Shown here piece by piece: positions 1 through 9,789 of a DNA stretch of 64,000 nt. The notes beneath the pieces are model-generated. The model was given only the letters and a program-made list of their open reading frames with translations. It ran no database searches and had not been told where the DNA came from. Positions within the stretch are counted from its first letter, which is position 1. Each line of letters begins with the position of its first letter. The position numbers and the translations under genes are program-made. The DNA comes from Branchipolynoe longqiensis (lineage: Eukaryota > Annelida > Polychaeta > Phyllodocida > Polynoidae). The stretch spans positions 46,383,015 through 46,447,014 of the forward strand of contig CM059189.1 of assembly GCA_030323885.1 (NCBI GenBank), given 5' to 3'.

Positions 1-67
1 AAGGAGTAGTGGAATGAGGGAAACAAATTTCCCATGGTTTAAATATCCCCTCCTTAATCAACAAATT
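1..67 (+). mobile_element. 3' end of a short-tail tRNA-derived SINE (SINE-A), cut by window edge
   Basis: The first bases match the 3' part of the SINE copies at 1732 and 2149: the 'agtggaatgagg' block, a pyrimidine-rich stretch and the terminal 'aatcaacaaatta'. The tRNA-like head lies outside the window. Confidence 0.7.
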
Positions 68-204
68 AAGCGACACATGTTTATAGGCTTTGCATTTTTT
101 CACTACCAAGACTAACAGTTTGCGGTACCTATCAATAGATAATGCCCCGGTCACATACACGTTAGTGGACGTAGTTGAACATAGGTGAAGGTAGTGGAGG
201 CTTA

Positions 205-797
205 TGGGGCTGTCACACTACAACGTTTCTCCCGGCGACCCGTCAGCGTTGAAAATAAAATCTTGCGCGTCGAGAAACGTCAAACTTTTCGGCGGTTTGG
301 GGGAAAAGATCGGCGTCAGCGTCGCGCGTTATGCGCGCGCGGCCAACGTGTGTCGACGCGCGGGGGAAAAAAAAAAAAAAAAAGTTTGGCGCGACGTCTT
401 CATTTAACCTTAAATGTTGCTAGGGCGTAAAACAAAAACGGCCCAGTTTGCCGCAACGTGTGAGCAACGACCCTCCCGCGCGCGCGCCGTCTTCCTAGCG
501 TTCCCATAACATTATTCCGGCGCGTCCAACGCAGCGCGACGCGCGCCTAACGTCCCTACCCATATATTTGCGCGCGTTGTCGATCGCTGGTTTTTTTTGA
601 CAAGCTTAAAACCTTGGGTGACCGGCAACGCGCGCCGACGTTGTCCGCCGACCATCAACGTCATAGATAGTGTACCGAAATGTACCGACGCCCCGGTAAC
701 GCTCCGCCAGCGCGTCCCGAGGTTTCACTTATTATCGCCCAAAAACACCACACGTCGCCGTGTCGCCGGCGAGAAGCGTCGTCGTGTGACAGCCCCA
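205..797. mobile_element. TA-flanked palindromic MITE, TGGGGCTGTCACAC ends
   Basis: Terminal inverted repeats TGGGGCTGTCACAC / GTGTGACAGCCCCA are bordered on both sides by TA (203-204 and 798-799), as for Tc1/mariner-type insertion. It sits in the left arm of the larger palindromic element. The interior is rich in CpG and 'cgcgcg' motifs and includes a poly-A run at 366-382. No transposase frame is visible. Relatives with GTCACAC ends lie at 11115, 50748, 51613 and 57984. Confidence 0.75.
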
Positions 798-1027
798 TAA
801 CATGGGTCAAATGTGGTGTAAGTACATTAAACTATTTTGAAATACTTTAAGGTACAGCAGGTTTTGGTATGGATAAATACGTTACTGTATAGATAAATAC
901 ATTACGGTATGGATAAATACATTATGGTACGGATGCCGGTACATTGAACTACGTTCAACTACATTAGCCTCCACTACATTCACCTACGCCCATTAACGGC
1001 TATGTGACCAGAGCTTCATCCACGTAT

Positions 1028-1115
1028 GCTAAAGTATGCTAGAGAACGCTAGAGTATGCTAGAGTATGCTAGAGTATGCTAGAGTACGCTAGAGTACGCT
1101 AGAGTGTGCTAGAGT
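1028..1115. repeat. ~10-bp tandem array (gtatgctaga)
   Basis: About nine imperfect copies of a 10-bp unit 'gtatgctaga' (some 'gtacgctaga') lie in the right arm of the palindromic element. A diverged version recurs at 19640-19740 in the second copy of that element, so the array belongs to the element. Confidence 0.8.
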
Positions 1116-1286
1116 GCATTACCGTCACGGATGCAAATTCAGGCCCTAACATAACGCTCTTTTGAACATGTCCAAAGATTAAATCGGAACTCACGCCCCA
1201 CACATGGCCCACCCACGTTAATACCAAGGATGCCGGTACATTCAATTACGTTCAACTATGTCCACTAACGTGTATCTGACCGGGCC

Positions 1287-1731
1287 TTTAGCCTTAATTG
1301 TCCGGTTTGGGGTCTGCTACCTGTAAGATGGATATCGGCCAAAACGAGGGTCAGTTCTATGGACATCAATGTGATAAGATGCCAACTTAAATTTAGCTTA
1401 TAAACCTTTTGTCACTGATGGTCAATTCGTGCTCATATGCATGTACATTTTCTGTAATTAGTAATTAGTAATTAATATATTCCATAAAAGGAAGACACCA
1501 GTGTGTTGGAGTAAGTCTGACACTCTGGCTAGCCCTCAAGACCTACCGTTACAGATTATTAGATACAAAAAGGTGGGGCGAAGTGGGATGATGGAGGAGG
1601 CTACCACGTGGAAGCCAATTTGTAATCAATAGTTTACCTGCTTCAAAGCAGACTTAACTGTCATCCAGGTCGCTCGACTGTCTCCATCGCACCACTTGAT
1701 GCAAGTATATAGCTAAATACAAATAACAACC
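1287..1731. other. No gene seen
   Basis: AT-rich unique-looking sequence with a triplicated 'attagta' stretch near 1458-1475. No reading frame or recognised repeat. Confidence 0.5.
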
Positions 1732-1951
1732 CAGACGGGATGGCCGAATGAGTTAGAGCGTCCGTCTCCCGTGTTGGTAGATCATGGGGGATCGTGGGTT
1801 CGAATCCAGTTCGAGTCAAACCAATGACTTAAAAATGTATAGTTGTCGCTTCCTGGCCAGACGCTCGGCATTATTAGGATAGGGCAAGGAGCAGTGGAAT
1901 GAGGAAGACCAATCGTCTGCGATTGAAATTTCCTCTGCTTAAACAACTAAT
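1732..1951 (+). mobile_element. SINE-A, short-tail form, full length
   Basis: Typical tRNA-derived SINE. The head has an A box-like 'gatggccgaatgagttagag' and a B box 'gggttcgaatcc' about 50 bases later (internal RNA polymerase III promoter). The body follows ('caatgacttaaaaat', 'ggcattattaggataggg') and then the short tail 'cagtggaatgagg ... aaacaactaa'. The 3' part probably recruits a partner LINE reverse transcriptase. No poly-A tail is present. Confidence 0.88.
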
Positions 1952-2148
1952 CAGGGCCGTAGGCAGGTTCTAAAGTTCAGGGTTTGAACATATAATCGGT
2001 GCCACGACAGATACAAAATAATTTCACCTCCATAATACATTTTTATTTTGTATTTAACATCAAAACACAAGGAATATACAGTTGTTATTGAAGTACATAA
2101 TTGTTATTTTTGCATTTCACACAAAAAATATATATTTGATTGCATATG

Positions 2149-2362
2149 GACCAGACGCGATGGCCGCCTCCCGTTCTGGTAGGTTGTGGGATTCGAACCC
2201 CCAAGTTCAAACCCTGGCCGAGTCAAACCAATGACTTAAACATTGATACTTATTGCTAGCTAACACGGCGTTTGGCATTACTAGGATAGGGCAAGGAACA
2301 GTGGAATGAGAAAGACCAATTGTCCTTTTCACTGAAATTATCCCTGCTTAATCAACTAATGT
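2149..2362 (+). mobile_element. SINE-A, short-tail form, A box partly deleted
   Basis: Matches the copy at 1732 but lacks the stretch between 'gatggccg' and 'cctcccg', which removes most of the A box; the B-box area reads 'ggattcgaaccc'. The tail ends 'taatcaactaatg'. It is probably transcriptionally dead. Confidence 0.82.
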
Positions 2363-2805
2363 AAACACAAATTTAATAAAGGAAGTAAATAGTTTTTTAA
2401 TTTGTTTTAAACTCTAGTTGTTCAGTAGGAGCAGTCCCTGCCCTGCTACTTCCCTAGCTACACCACTAAATCAAGTAGTTGAAGACTTCCTAGTTTATAT
2501 CTTCACAACATTGCATTAATTCGGGGGAGGAGGGAGTTGGCTGCTTCTACAATAAATAAATAAATAAATAGATAAATATTTAAATCAAATAAGACAGCTT
2601 TATTCAATTGCATGCAGTAAAGCAATAGCTTTCCTCTCTTAGTAGTGAATCTCCATAGGTGACCTTTCTGTATTCACCATCCACACACTTCATTAAACAG
2701 CACAGGAAGCCACTTGGCTATACACGATTTCCGTGACGCATGCACAAAGCATAATCTATACTGGACTTGTGGGTCACCGCATATATGGAGAGGCAATTGA
2801 GGCTC
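2363..2805. other. No gene seen; short (AATA)n run
   Basis: AT-rich sequence with a simple (AAAT)n repeat at about 2551-2580. Apparent reading frames here are low-complexity. No recognised element. Confidence 0.5.
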
Positions 2806-2807
2806 TG

Positions 2808-3140
2808 TTAACACTTTTTTTCTTCTTTTTTTTTCTTGAAGATTTATACTGCCTTTCATGGATAAGTCTGAGTAGATTTGTTTTCACAATTAGACAGTTT
2901 GTCGATAGAAAGCCCGAGCCTACACTTTTATCGACCCAAGGGATTTTTAACCTCCCACACCACATAGACATGGTATGGAGAAACTGGCCTTTGATGACGC
3001 TGTAAGTTATACACAACAGTGGAAATCCAAATTGGCAGAGGTGGGGGCATGGGGAATCGAACCACTAACCTTCAGATTAGGAGTCAGACCTAGAAAAAAG
3101 TCAGACACTCTAACCACTCCGCCACCGAGAACACCACAAC
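2808..3140 (-). mobile_element. tRNA-derived SINE of a second family (SINE-B)
   Basis: Read on the minus strand it has a tRNA-like head ending in 'ggttcgattcc', a body with 'ctgccaatttggatttccac' and 'accatgtctatgtggtgtggg', and a 3' end with 'cttatccatgaaaggcag' followed by an A-rich tail. Copies of the same body lie at 16844 (truncated) and 61480. The 3' end alone recurs near 12655 and 59760. Confidence 0.8.
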
Positions 3141-3604
3141 ACTGGCTTCATATTGAGCAACTGACACAGTCTTTTCAGCACAAATGTGGATTTATAGAGA
3201 AAACATTATTACCATTTTTAAATCACTTTCGATAATTATAGCTCTATCCTGATTGATTGTTTGATTGATTGATTGATCGCAAAGCTTGATTGTCAGTGTA
3301 AAACAACACAGTGACACACTGTCGACCCAAAACACGAGTGTCATTGCCTATCACTAGGTGTTGTACTAGTCATGGAAAGCGTGTATTGAACTAAGTTTGT
3401 TCATCAACTTACCCAAATACTTTAAACGGGAACATTCATTATTTGTGATTTCCTCTTGGTAAGGTTTCATTTGTTATCCATCTGAAACCATTCTTATATT
3501 CACCTCTGGAAATCTTCATTATTTTCTCACAGCGATAAGCATTTCTGTAGTGCAGTAGAAACGCGATAACGATAAACATTTTCCATGGAGCATGCGTGAT
3601 GAGA
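3141..3604. other. No gene seen
   Basis: Apparently unique sequence with a short (TTGA)n run near 3251-3275. No coding potential recognised. Confidence 0.45.
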
Positions 3605-3697
3605 TTCTACCCACAACAGTAGTTCTTGGTGCTAATATCTGAGGGCAGATTGGTGGTGGGAATTCTTTTAAAATACATTTTAATAGAGCGTGGTGTG
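3605..3697. repeat. Left part of ~100-bp satellite array, split by the Ty3-type insertion
   Basis: One diverged monomer ('cttctacccacaacagtag ... ggtggtgggaat ... agagcgtg') matches the array that resumes directly right of the retrotransposon at 8384. Both sides meet at the duplicated GTGTG. Confidence 0.85.
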
Positions 3698-3881
3698 TGT
3701 GAAAGTACGACGTCTGAACACTTTGACTTCTGGATACTGAATGGTTTATTCACGGCTAGGTATAGTTACCTGCCGGCAACTTTCCGTGACGTCATCTCAT
3801 TAGCATATCTCTTTGTCTCAACCTCTGCATCTCGTTAACATACATTAGCCATACCTGTACGTCTATTACACATATATCACA
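3698..3881 (-). repeat. 3' LTR of the Ty3-type element (184 bp)
   Basis: Begins TGTGAAAGTACG and ends TATATCACA on the plus strand, the TG...CA form. It is nearly identical to 8195-8378. On the coding (minus) strand it has an AATAAA-type signal (the 'gtttattc' near 3746). Confidence 0.96.
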
Positions 3882-3896
3882 TCCCCCCCTCAAAGT
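3882..3896 (-). other. Polypurine tract of the Ty3-type element
   Basis: Directly inside the 3' LTR, the minus strand reads TTTGAGGGGGGGA, a purine run in the position expected for plus-strand priming. Confidence 0.85.
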
Positions 3897-4156
3897 ATTT
3901 CTGAAACATGAAATATTTCAAAATAACAATGCAATAACACAGTAGTCACAAATGCATAAACACATATATGCGTACTTAACTGAAACACAAGTCCATTCAA
4001 CGTCTGAGTGCACAATGCACTTAAGTCCACAATGTGCGGCCGTAAGCCTAACGTCAGAAATTGTCCACCAATATCAACAAATGTTCTAAGATCTGAAAAC
4101 AACTTAAACCTACATGCACATCCTATACATGTACACACTAAAGCAACTGTGACCCA

Positions 4157-5160
4157 CTACAGGTCTAACCGGCTCACCGGCCTTATCAGCTGACCTGACC
4201 TACTCAGATTAGCCACACTGTTTACATTCGGCACTGACGCTGACCCAGTTTGCATCTGCACGACGGGTTCAGGTCGCCCCCCCACAGGCGCCCTGATAAT
4301 CTGAACCCGATTACGATACAAAATGTTACCCGACTCATTCAAAATTTGATATTCTCTCCCGGACACACCTGTGCGTCCCAAAATCACCCCTTTCTTCCAT
4401 TCCCCAGCATGATTTTTGTACTTTACATTATCCCCGACTTTCATAGGCTTATGCGGCTTGCCACACTTCCGGTCATGAAACACTTTCTGACTTCGTTGCC
4501 GTCTAGCTATCTGCCTCTCCTTTGGATTTTGCGTTTCGGGCACCAAAATTTCTTCTGTCATCGACAATCTACCCCTCAAACGTCTGCTCATAAGCAGCTG
4601 AGCTGGAGATGCATTCAAGACTGGCAACGGAGTATTGCGATAATTCAACAACGCTAACTGAAAATCAGACCCAGTCTTCTCACACTTCTTTAACATGTCT
4701 TTGACTGTCTGCACAACCCGTTCTACCTGCCCGTTGCTACGAGGATACTGAGGACTGGAATACACGGCTTTGAACCCATAGTGTAGTGCAAACTCCCTAT
4801 ACTCATGACTTTTAAACTGGGGACCATTGTCTGATATGACCTGACTGGGACTGTGTCTTGCAAAACTATCTTTCAACGCCTCAATAACAGTTACAGACTA
4901 TCTATCGCCCAACAACGTCACTTCAGGATACTTCATGTAGTAATCCACAGTTATCAGGTAATTCTTATGATTTAACTCAAACAAATCAGCCCCAATTTTT
5001 TCATACGGCAAACAGGCGATAGGGTGATTGATCAAGGGCTCGTTATGCAAATTCTTACGGTTGTTTTGGCAGGTGTCACACCGACTAACCTTATCCTCAA
5101 TTTGCTTATTCATATTCGGCCAAAACATACAGTCACGCACCAACTGCTTTGATTTGGGAA
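4157..5160 (-). pseudogene. Integrase core and C-terminal part of pol, one internal stop
   Basis: Encodes the rest of integrase after the breakpoint. The zinc-binding second half (CDTC) lies near residue 20. The catalytic triad follows: first Asp in GADLF...ITVDYY, second Asp in VISDNGPQFKS, and Glu in SNGQVERVVQTVK. A basic C-terminal region ends near 4157 (KCGKPHKPMKVGD, GREYQIL). An in-frame TAG at 4898-4900 splits the first and second Asp blocks; both sides are in one frame, so this is a point nonsense change. The His-His half of the zinc domain lies in the inverted block. Integrase would insert the cDNA; this copy is inactive. Confidence 0.93.
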
Positions 5161-5164
5161 AGAG

Positions 5165-5700
5165 GTTCAAGTTCAAACGGACCACAAGCCGTTGGTGGCT
5201 ATAATGCAGAAACCAATACATAAACTTTCGGCTAAAATGCAGAGGATGCGGATGCGATTGCAAAATTACAATATTCAGTTATGTCATGTGAAGGGTTCTT
5301 CGATGTTTTTTGCAGACACGTTGTCCAGAGTGCATAGCGTCAAAGTAGGTCAGGATAGCCTGTTCGATGACACGTTCTGCGTTGCTGCTGTGGATGTGCA
5401 GTCATCGAGTTTGTTGAGTAAGATTGTGACTGAGTATGAAAAAGATGTGTCCATGTCTATGTTAATTTCACACATTGAAGATGGGTGCGACACTACACAC
5501 ATACAGACGCCACCGTGTTTGAGGCAGTACATTCCGTACAAACATGAGCTAACAGTAGAGAACAATCTTGTAATGAACGGCAATCGGGTGGTGATTCCTC
5601 CGGGTCTTCGTGGTGAAATGATAGAGGCGTTACATGAGACACACTTAGGCGTGACCAAATCAAAGCAGTTGGCGCGTGACTGTATGTTTTGGCCGATGAA
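5165..5700 (+). pseudogene. Inverted internal block of pol (RNase H end to integrase zinc finger)
   Basis: Here alone the plus strand codes. It begins with the RNase H segment TDHKPLVAIM (about 5177), continues with HVKGSSMFFADTLSR, a linker, and the integrase zinc-finger half HETHLGVTKSKQLARDCMFWP (to about 5695). On the minus strand the flanking pol stops at QRFH (about 5706) and resumes at KSKQLVRDCMFWP (about 5155). The last motif, SKQL.RDCMFWP, therefore exists twice, once on each strand at opposite borders, so the event inverted the block and also copied about 40 bp. Confidence 0.9.
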
Positions 5701-5705
5701 TGCAA

Positions 5706-6981
5706 GATGAAACCGCTGACATCCAAAACATATGGCGAGCATTTCTTTTTCTACCGTGGCATATCCACACTGCACTGAGTTAAGCGCACGAGATGCGAGT
5801 GCGATCGGCTTACCATCTTGCATTAATGCAGCACCTAAACCTGACTGACAAGCATCTACCTGAATCACAATGGGCTTCTTAGCATTGTAATATGACAACA
5901 CAGGAGCAGTTCTCAACTTCTCCTTCAATTTCTCAAATGCGCCCTGCTGTTCGGCTTGCCAGTGCCACGCCATGTCCTTTGCGAGGAGCGTGCGTAGAGG
6001 TTTGGCTATCTCGGACATGTTGGATATAAACTTGTGCACATATCCAACCATGCCCAGGAACCTTTGAATGCTTTGCTTGTCACACGGCTCTGGCATGTCA
6101 ACTATTGCTTGTATTCTGTCTGGATCAGGCTTCACACCCTGCTGGGTAAGTTGATGACCAACATATTTTACTGTGGTTTTACATAGCAAAGATTTAGCGT
6201 CATTTAACTTTAGATTAACCGACCTAGCTCGGTCCAAGACGGCTCGGAGCCACGCATTGTGTTCCTCAACCGTTGACCCATATACCAAAATATCGTCCGT
6301 GACTATGCCAAAACCGGGTATATTGGCCATGACGCAGTGCATTTCCTGAATAAAAATGTCACCGGCGGTTTTGATCCCAAAAGGCAACCGGGTGTACCTG
6401 TTACGGCCCCACGGGGTATTGAACGTGCACAAACATGAACTTTCATTATCTAACTCTATCTGCCAATACCCGGCGTTTGCATCCAGAACTGAAAAATATT
6501 TGGCATCTGCCATTTTGGCAATAATTTCATCAATCGTTTTGGTCGGAAAAGGCCCTCTCTTTATCGCCTTGTTTAACTTAGTCGGATCCAGACAAATGCT
6601 AATCTTGTTCGTTTTTTTTACAATAGTTATAAAATTAACCCACTCGGTAGGTTCATCTTGCTCAACTATGACACCTAACTTAACCATGCGATCAAGCTCA
6701 CTTCGTACCTTGCACTGAATGGCAAACGGAATCCGTCTAGGCGGATCAATGACAGGTTGAATAGATCTATCGACATGAATGACAGCATTTGCTTTAATCA
6801 ACCCCAAACCCTGAAATACATCTTTGTATTGGCTTACCAGCTTCTCTGCCCTACCGATGGCACTGTTCGTCGGCCCGGAAATGTTCGTCAGCACCGGAAT
6901 ATTCGTCGGCACCGGAATGTTTGTTGGCACCGCGCAGCGCACCTCATCCACCCGCACGAGCAGGTTCAACGTCACACAAGC
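5706..6981 (-). pseudogene. Reverse transcriptase and first half of RNase H of the Ty3-type element
   Basis: In the same frame as gag-protease, after the stop at 6982-6984. Reverse transcriptase motifs are in order: VNFITIVKK, ICLDPTKLNKAI, FSVLDANAGYWQIELD, RLPFGIKTAGDIFIQEM, the catalytic VTDD in IVTDDILVYG, and KYVGHQL. RNase H begins with IQVDACQSGLGAAL and carries ATVEKEMLAI, then breaks at QRFH where the inverted block starts. The frame runs on to 5350, but that part is antisense of the inverted block and meaningless. Confidence 0.94.
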
Positions 6982-8175
6982 TTACTTGCCCAAAATAGGT
7001 TGGCAATCCGGGACTACCTGGAACTTGAGCACTGTCTCGTTGACGTCCAGCAATGCCTCCCCATCAGGCGTGATCCAGTGACCGGAGAACGTCACCAACG
7101 AACACCTGGTGTTCGTCAGCCACCCTGGAGCAACTCTGTCGAAGACATACCTTGGCAGCATGTTCGCCTCCGACCCAGTGTCGAGCTTGAACTTGACAGG
7201 ACAACCGTTCACCCGAATGATCGCATGCCACAACTCGGCATCCCAACCAGCACCACGATCCACGGCCCCGACGAAGAGATCCATTGCCAGGACGTTGACC
7301 TCCGCCGGATCCGGGTCTTGCTCAGCGTTGTGAGGATCGGGCTCTTCCATGGTCAGCTCATTGACCCTGCCCAGTCTGCTCCTGCAGACCTTCCCAAAGT
7401 GCCCGATCTTCCGATAGGCTACACAAGCCTTCCCTTTTGCTGGGCAGACTCCCCGGCGGTGCTCATAACCACAGTTCTGGCAGTGGATCTTGAACTCTGC
7501 CACACGGCCGGCGTTCCAAGATGGCGATTTCCAAAATGGCGTCGCCGATGACCGCCCCGCCGGTCCACCGGTACGCGCATTACTATAGTTACGTATGAAA
7601 TCGATCTTCTTACATTCCACGTCTGATTTGGTGTCCTCCAACAGCGTAGAGCTAAACTCACTCATTTCACATATGCTGATACATTTTCCCAATGTTAACT
7701 CCGTAGTTTGCAGCAATTCGTTCCGTAGCTTCACATTTTTCACTCCAGCCACAATCCTATCGCGCAACAGCGATTCTTCCACCGTCCCATACTCACAGTC
7801 TTTCACCTTATCTTGTAATGCTGTTATATATGTAGCCATATTTTCGGACGCCTGATTGTGTGAGTTAAACTTATATCGTGTGATAATGATACTGCATTTA
7901 CCGACACAATAAACCCTGAACGCCTCTCTAAGCGACGCGATCTTATCTTGATCAGCGAGAGCGATATCCATATTGGCGAAGACTTTCTGTGCCTCCTCGC
8001 CGGCTACATGAAGAAAGATGCAGCATCGCACTCGTTCTGTCTTCAACATGACACCCGCTGCAGTAGCGTAAATATCATATGCTCTGATCCATGTTTTCCA
8101 GTTCGACCTGGCGTTGTGGCTGACCACAAGCTGACCAGGAGGCCGCAACCCCAGCAACGTATTAGCGGGCAGCAT
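6982..8175 (-). CDS. Gag-protease polyprotein of the Ty3-type element (397 aa)
   Basis: A capsid-like region spans roughly residues 25-190 (NWKTWIRAYDIY, EEAQKVF). Next come two nucleocapsid zinc knuckles: CQNCGYEHRRGVC is a variant with three residues before His, and the second, CVAYRKIGHFGKVC, has Tyr in place of the second Cys. A retropepsin with active site FKLDTGSEANMLP lies near residue 335. The frame ends at a TAA (6984-6982), after which pol continues in the same frame. Related elements usually carry gag and pol in one frame or with a frameshift, so this TAA is either a readthrough site or, more likely, a nonsense mutation. The first Met lies 19 bases inside the 5' LTR border. Confidence 0.9.
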   Translation of the reverse strand: MLPANTLLGLRPPGQLVVSHNARSNWKTWIRAYDIYATAAGVMLKTERVRCCIFLHVAGEEAQKVFANMDIALADQDKIASLREAFRVYCVGKCSIIITRYKFNSHNQASENMATYITALQDKVKDCEYGTVEESLLRDRIVAGVKNVKLRNELLQTTELTLGKCISICEMSEFSSTLLEDTKSDVECKKIDFIRNYSNARTGGPAGRSSATPFWKSPSWNAGRVAEFKIHCQNCGYEHRRGVCPAKGKACVAYRKIGHFGKVCRSRLGRVNELTMEEPDPHNAEQDPDPAEVNVLAMDLFVGAVDRGAGWDAELWHAIIRVNGCPVKFKLDTGSEANMLPRYVFDRVAPGWLTNTRCSLVTFSGHWITPDGEALLDVNETVLKFQVVPDCQPILGK

Positions 8176-8177
8176 CC

Positions 8178-8194
8178 TTCCTCATCTGACACCA
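8178..8194 (-). other. Primer-binding site (tRNA-Leu-like)
   Basis: Abutting the 5' LTR, the minus strand reads TGGTGTCAGATGAGG. The first ten bases match the complement of a tRNA-Leu 3' end (…TCTGACACCA as known from animal tRNA-Leu-CAA). The same motif abuts the TRIM LTRs at 42439 and 42889. Confidence 0.8.
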
Positions 8195-8378
8195 TGTGAA
8201 AGTACGCTGTCTGAACACTTTGACTTCTGGATACTGAATGGTTTATTCACGGCTAGGTATAGTTACCTGCCGGCTACTTTCCGTGACGTCATCTCATTAG
8301 CATATCTCTTTGTCTCAACCTCTACATCTCGTTAACATACATTAGCCATACCTGTACGTCTATTACGCATATATCACA
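8195..8378 (-). repeat. 5' LTR of the Ty3-type element (184 bp)
   Basis: Pairs with 3698-3881 at equal length with few mismatches (for example 'gctgtctg' for 'gacgtctg', 'acgcata' for 'acacata'). It carries the promoter for minus-strand transcription. The duplicated GTGTG follows at 8379-8383. Confidence 0.96.
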
Positions 8379-8383
8379 GTGTG

Positions 8384-9060
8384 TAGTGAATTTCATGGCA
8401 AACTTCTTGTAAGTACTATCTGACAACGTGCTGGTGGTGGGAATACTATAAAATAGCTGTTCCACAGAGCGTGATGTGCACAAACTTCTACCCATAGTAA
8501 TAATTCTACTCAGTACTATCTGACAATGTGTTGGTGGTGGGCACATTATAAAATACCTTTTCTACAGAGCGTGATCTGTACTAAACTTCTACCCATGGCG
8601 ATAATTCTTGTAAGTACTATCTGACAAGGTGTTGGTGGTGGGAATACTATAAAATACCTTTTCTACAGAGCGTGATCTGTACTAAACTTCTACCCATGGC
8701 GATAATTCTTGTAAGTACTATCTGACAATGTGTTGGTGGTGGGAATACTATAAAATAGCTTTTCCACACAGCGTGATGTGCACTAAACTTCTACCCATAG
8801 TAATAATTCTACTCAGTACTATCTGACAACTTATTGGTGGAGGGAATACTATAAAATACATTTTCCCAGAGCGTGATGCGCACTAAACTTCTACCCATGG
8901 TAATAATTCTACTCAGTACTATCGGACAATGTGTTGGTGGTGGGCATACTATAAAATAGATTTTCCATGCGCAGAGCGTGATGTGCACTAAACTTCTACC
9001 CATAGTAATAATTTGTTTCCGTACTATCTGACAACGTGTTGGTGGTGGGCATACTTGAGA
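8384..9060. repeat. ~100-bp satellite array, about 6.5 monomers
   Basis: The landmark 'acttctaccca' recurs at 8485, 8585, 8686, 8787, 8887 and 8992, a period of 100-105 bases. Each unit holds 'gtactatctgacaa', 'ggtggtggg', 'actataaaata' and 'cagagcgtgat'. The array is the host site of the Ty3-type element. Beyond 9060 the sequence is unrelated. Confidence 0.93.
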
Positions 9061-9429
9061 GAACCACAGGCCGCTGGGCTACGCAAATGTTTGAACTTTC
9101 CCACCAAAAACCATCACGTGACCTAACAACCGACTGACCAGCTCGCGCAACAGATCCAACCAGCGCCATCACCGCATCTAACCACCTATCTTCACCCACC
9201 CACCCAACTGCTGGAAAATAATAACTCGGTAGGGCTTAGGGTTCGATTCCCACCCAGCCAGATCATTGACACAGCAGGGAAGTGACTTGATGAAAAGTGT
9301 TTCCAGGTGATTCACTGAATGACTTGATAATGACCCATGATTGAAAATAAAGAAAATCAAATCCACTATAACCGAATGATGTCTCCGCCTTAGTAAATTA
9401 TTAACCCATGTAGTTAACCCACCCAGATA
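9061..9429. other. No gene seen; possible B-box fragment
   Basis: Contains 'gggttcgattcccaccc' at about 9239, which looks like a B box of a degenerate tRNA-derived repeat. No matching A box or body was recognised. Confidence 0.35.
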
Positions 9430-9603
9430 TGTATGAACGCTGAATTATTCCCCTACCACACTATTTCAATATGCCCTTCTATAAGCAGAATATGCTTAAT
9501 AATTGCATAAGTATCTAATTTTATATATTTAGAATCAAATCTAGATGAGTGTTTTAGTTTTAAAATGTAATGCTTTCATCGGACTATGGATCGTCAATAT
9601 TAA
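9430..9603. mobile_element. Fragment of TTAA-type MITE
   Basis: Shares 'agaatcaaatctag', 'ttagttttaaaatg' and the terminal 'catcggactatgg' with copies at 26598-26952 and 51430-51507. It ends beside TTAA at 9600-9603. Its left part is missing. Confidence 0.65.
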
Positions 9604-9789
9604 GCTTAATATGGCTAAAGACCAAATCAGTTCTGTAATATAACAATCCCTATTGGTTTCTGCACACAAAGAATGTTTTTGAACAGTAGTAATAAAGGGA
9701 TTCTTTCAGGAAGTGGGCAGGGGTTCTCTGCCACGAATCAGAGAGGCGGTGAACCAAAGATTAGTTCAAAGCTGAGTACTTTCTTGTTT

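Larger units (their letters stand above)
144..1286. mobile_element. Palindromic DNA element, CCGGTCACATACACGTTAGTG ends
   Basis: The left end (GCCCCGGTCACATACACG at 144) is matched in inverse orientation by the right end (CGTGTATCTGACCGGGC near 1268-1285), and both arms carry inverted 'gttcaactacgtt' and 'aggctaatgt' blocks, so the whole folds as a long hairpin. No reading frame of substance is present, so it is non-autonomous. A second copy lies at 18949-19941. It is interrupted by another element at 205-797 and holds a short ~10-bp array at 1028-1115. No clear target duplication was found. Confidence 0.75.
3698..8378 (-). mobile_element. Ty3-type LTR retrotransposon, minus strand, degenerate
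   Basis: Complete by structure: two 184-bp LTRs, a polypurine tract inside the left LTR, a tRNA-Leu-like primer-binding site inside the right LTR, and gag, protease, reverse transcriptase, RNase H and integrase in Ty3 order when read on the minus strand. A perfect 5-bp duplication GTGTG flanks it (3693-3697 and 8379-8383). Gag-protease and pol are separated by one stop codon, the integrase part contains another, and a ~0.5-kb block covering the end of RNase H and the start of integrase is inverted. The copy cannot make a full polyprotein. The two LTRs differ at only a few positions, so the insertion looks fairly young. Confidence 0.96.

Noticed and set aside
1732..1830. Functional tRNA genes at A/B-box sites
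   Set aside because: Cloverleaf pairing is poor and each site is followed by a conserved SINE body; many copies are damaged.
4250..4657. 135-aa plus-strand frame
   Set aside because: Antisense of the integrase region.
6757..7551. 264-aa plus-strand frame
   Set aside because: Antisense shadow of the gag-pol region of the Ty3-type element.
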